Assembly: GCA_002453265.1 (NCBI GenBank)
Contig: DKGK01000020.1
Coordinates: 8,109 to 16,733, forward strand
Reading direction: 5' to 3'
DNA from: Flavobacteriales bacterium UBA6772
GTDB taxonomy: Bacteria; Bacteroidota; Bacteroidia; Flavobacteriales; UBA7430
DNA: 8,625 nt
Shown: positions 7,044-8,625 of the stretch, piece by piece
Layout of the letters: the number at the start of each line of letters is the position of its first letter
Position numbering within the stretch: position 1 is the first letter of the stretch
Notes under the pieces: generated by a model
What the model saw: the letters and a program-made list of their open reading frames with translations, nothing else
Databases searched by the model: none
Told to the model about the DNA's origin: nothing
Made by a program: the position numbers and the translations under genes

Positions 7044-8132
7044 ATATATCAAATAGCTTTAACCTTAGTCCCAAAGGTAGGTGATGTTGCTGCAAAAAAG
7101 CTCATTGCTTATTGTGGTGGGGCTGAAGCTGTTTTTAAAGAGTCCAGAAAATCCTTGCTACTCATCCCAGGTATAGGTTCTACAATCGCCAACTCTATCG
7201 TTTCTCAAGACCTTCTTTCTGCGGCAGAGTTCGAGTTGAAGTTTATGGATCAAAACAATATTAAACCTATTTACTTTTTAGACGATGCGTATTCGTTTAG
7301 ACTCAAACAATGTGGCGATGCTCCGATAATGCTTTATTCCAAAGGACTCGTAAACTTAAATCCCAAAAAAATAGTAAGTGTGGTTGGTACGCGTCGAGCT
7401 TCGGAGTATGGCAAACATACAACCGAGAAGATTATTGAGGGTTTGAGTAAGTTAAACGATATTGTTGTTGTGAGCGGTTTAGCTTATGGGGTTGATATTG
7501 CTGCGCATAAGGCTTGTTTAAAATATAACGTTCCAACTTTGGCGGTTTTGGCTCACGGATTAGATCGGGTTTATCCTCAAATGCATAGTCAAGTAGCTAG
7601 AGATATGCAGGGCAATGGAGGTGTTTTGTCCGATTTTATGAGTGGAACAAAACCCGATAGAGAGAATTTCCCGAAACGAAATAGAATTATTGCTGGACTC
7701 TCAGACGCTACAATAGTAGTAGAAGCTCGTAAAAAAGGTGGTGCATTAATAACCGCAGATATTGCGAATTCGTATAGTAGAGATGTTTTTGCTGTTCCGG
7801 GTAGGGTCGGTGATGAGAATTCAGAGGGATGTAACAATTTAATCAGAAGAAATCAAGCTGCTTTAATTCAGTCTGCCGATGATATTTGTTATTTAATGGG
7901 ATGGGATAAAGAGTCTGAAAAAAATACGAGTCAACAAGTCTCTTTGTTTATTGACTTAAACAAAGATGAGCAAGAAATTCTTGGGATTTTATCGAGTAAG
8001 GAAAAATTAACCATAGATTTGATTGGTTTTCAAGCAAAACTAAGCATACCAAAAATTATGCAAATACTCTTACAACTAGAGCTTAAGGGCTTAATAAGAG
8101 CATTGCCAGGAAATCAGTATGCAAAGTCTTAG
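7029..8132 (+). CDS. dprA: DNA processing protein DprA
   Basis: DprA (Smf) binds incoming single-stranded DNA in the cytoplasm and loads RecA during natural transformation; it also occurs in bacteria not known to be competent. The 367 residues show an N-terminal helix-hairpin-helix-like region at about 1-60 (LVPKVGDVAAKKL, IPGIG). A Rossmann-like core at about 80-290 carries VVGTRRASEYG at 118-128, VVSGLAYGVDIAAH at 147-160, LAHGLDRVYP at 174-183, FPKRNRIIAGLS at 214-225, KKGGALITA at 235-243 and FAVPGR at 254-259. A C-terminal winged-helix-like part at about 308-367 is typical of the family. All core motifs look intact. It is divergent from receptor A with 38 bases between starts. I found no clear promoter for it in that gap; the nearest, TAATCTTG at 6979-6986, departs from consensus by one base and lacks an upstream element. 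Confidence 0.97.
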   Translation: MNSDKIYQIALTLVPKVGDVAAKKLIAYCGGAEAVFKESRKSLLLIPGIGSTIANSIVSQDLLSAAEFELKFMDQNNIKPIYFLDDAYSFRLKQCGDAPIMLYSKGLVNLNPKKIVSVVGTRRASEYGKHTTEKIIEGLSKLNDIVVVSGLAYGVDIAAHKACLKYNVPTLAVLAHGLDRVYPQMHSQVARDMQGNGGVLSDFMSGTKPDRENFPKRNRIIAGLSDATIVVEARKKGGALITADIANSYSRDVFAVPGRVGDENSEGCNNLIRRNQAALIQSADDICYLMGWDKESEKNTSQQVSLFIDLNKDEQEILGILSSKEKLTIDLIGFQAKLSIPKIMQILLQLELKGLIRALPGNQYAKS

Positions 8133-8143
8133 AAAATCCGATT

Positions 8144-8178
8144 TTTGATGGTCATAATAGAAAAAAGTTTTACGTTTG
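8144..8178 (+). promoter_or_regulatory. Candidate Bacteroidota promoter for gdhA
   Basis: TTTG at 8144-8147 and TACGTTTG at 8171-8178 are 23 bases apart and match both elements of the Bacteroidota promoter pattern (TAnnTTTG exactly). They sit in the 77-base gap after the dprA stop. Transcription would start near 8185, leaving a leader of about 25 bases before the gdhA ATG. No Shine-Dalgarno sequence is seen, as is usual in this phylum. This suggests gdhA is transcribed separately from dprA. Confidence 0.6.
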
Positions 8179-8209
8179 CAGCGTATTTTAATAATTAAAC
8201 ATCACAGAG

Positions 8210-8625
8210 ATGGAGGCAAAAATTAACGCTTTTATAGAAAGTGTACGAGTAAGAAATGGCAATGAGCCAGAATTCATTCAAGCAGTTACTGAGGTAGCTG
8301 AAGCAGTGATTCCATTTATTGAGAACAATCCTAAGTACAATAATGCAATGTTGTTGGAACGTATGGTAGAACCAGAGCGCGTAATTATGTTTCGCGTTCC
8401 TTGGTTAAACGATAAAGGAGAAGTTCAAGTAAACAGAGGATTCCGTATTGAAATGAACAGTGCAATTGGGCCTTATAAAGGTGGATTGCGTTTTCATCCT
8501 TCGGTAAATTTAGGAATCTTGAAATTTTTAGCTTTCGAACAAGTATTTAAAAATAGCCTTACTACATTGCCTATGGGTGGTGGTAAAGGTGGTGCAGACT
8601 TTAACCCTAAAGGAAAGTCTGATAA
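8210..8625 (+). CDS. gdhA: Glutamate dehydrogenase, N-terminal part
   Basis: The first 138 codons of a hexameric glutamate dehydrogenase, running off the right edge (the full family is about 445-450 residues). The enzyme interconverts 2-oxoglutarate plus ammonia and glutamate; this subfamily is usually NADP-linked and assimilatory. Visible are EPERVIMFRVPW at 54-65, the substrate-binding NSAIGPYKGGLRFHPSV at 83-99 with Lys90, and LPMGGGKGGADFNPKGKSD at 120-138 with Lys126 at the position of the catalytic lysine. Cofactor preference cannot be checked because the Rossmann domain lies outside the window. The ATG at 8210 is favoured because it matches the family's N-terminal length and lies a suitable distance below a promoter candidate. 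Confidence 0.95.
   Translation, partial: MEAKINAFIESVRVRNGNEPEFIQAVTEVAEAVIPFIENNPKYNNAMLLERMVEPERVIMFRVPWLNDKGEVQVNRGFRIEMNSAIGPYKGGLRFHPSVNLGILKFLAFEQVFKNSLTTLPMGGGKGGADFNPKGKSD

Noticed and set aside
7072..7079. Second minus-strand TAnnTTTG match (TACCTTTG) upstream of receptor A
   Set aside because: The nearest upstream TTTG is only 13 bases away, shorter than the usual 17-23, and it lies further inside dprA than the better candidate.
7589..7837. Minus-strand open frame of 82 codons
   Set aside because: It is the reverse of the most conserved part of dprA and has no independent support.
1..8625. CRISPR array, tRNA, rRNA or insertion sequence
   Set aside because: No regularly spaced direct repeats, cloverleaf pattern or transposase motif was seen in any part of the window.

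Overview
The window looks like ordinary chromosomal sequence from an AT-rich Bacteroidota bacterium, most likely a member of the Flavobacteriales. The evidence is the pair of TonB-dependent receptors with a carboxypeptidase-regulatory-like N-terminal domain, a protein that joins an HU-CCDC81-like region to a SPOR domain (an architecture known from this phylum), the lack of clear Shine-Dalgarno sequences, and two sites that fit the Bacteroidota promoter pattern TTTG...TAnnTTTG. KdsB indicates a Gram-negative envelope with Kdo-containing LPS. Genus cannot be decided from this sequence.

Layout: positions 1-432 hold no recognisable gene but several palindromes, including a large imperfect one at the left edge, a terminator-like hairpin and a REP-like element. 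From 433 to 6990 four genes lie head to tail on the minus strand. In transcription order they are TonB receptor A (4510-6990), TonB receptor B (2187-4499), kdsB (1443-2186) and the HU-CCDC81/SPOR protein (433-1416). Gaps are 10, 0 and 26 bases, so one operon is likely. On the plus strand are dprA (7029-8132), divergent from receptor A, and the first 138 codons of gdhA (8210 to the right edge).

The minus-strand cluster is envelope-centred: two paralogous outer-membrane receptors of unknown substrate, the enzyme that activates Kdo for LPS, and an inner-membrane protein predicted to carry an HU-like region in the cytoplasm and a peptidoglycan-binding domain in the periplasm. No SusD-like gene accompanies the receptors. 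DprA serves natural transformation and recombination, and GdhA serves ammonia assimilation; neither has an obvious link to the receptor operon.

I did not find a clearly new biological system. The most useful points for follow-up are the tandem receptor duplication with a loop insertion in one copy, the HU/SPOR architecture, the receptor promoter predicted inside the start of dprA, and the palindrome-bounded stretch at 2-248.
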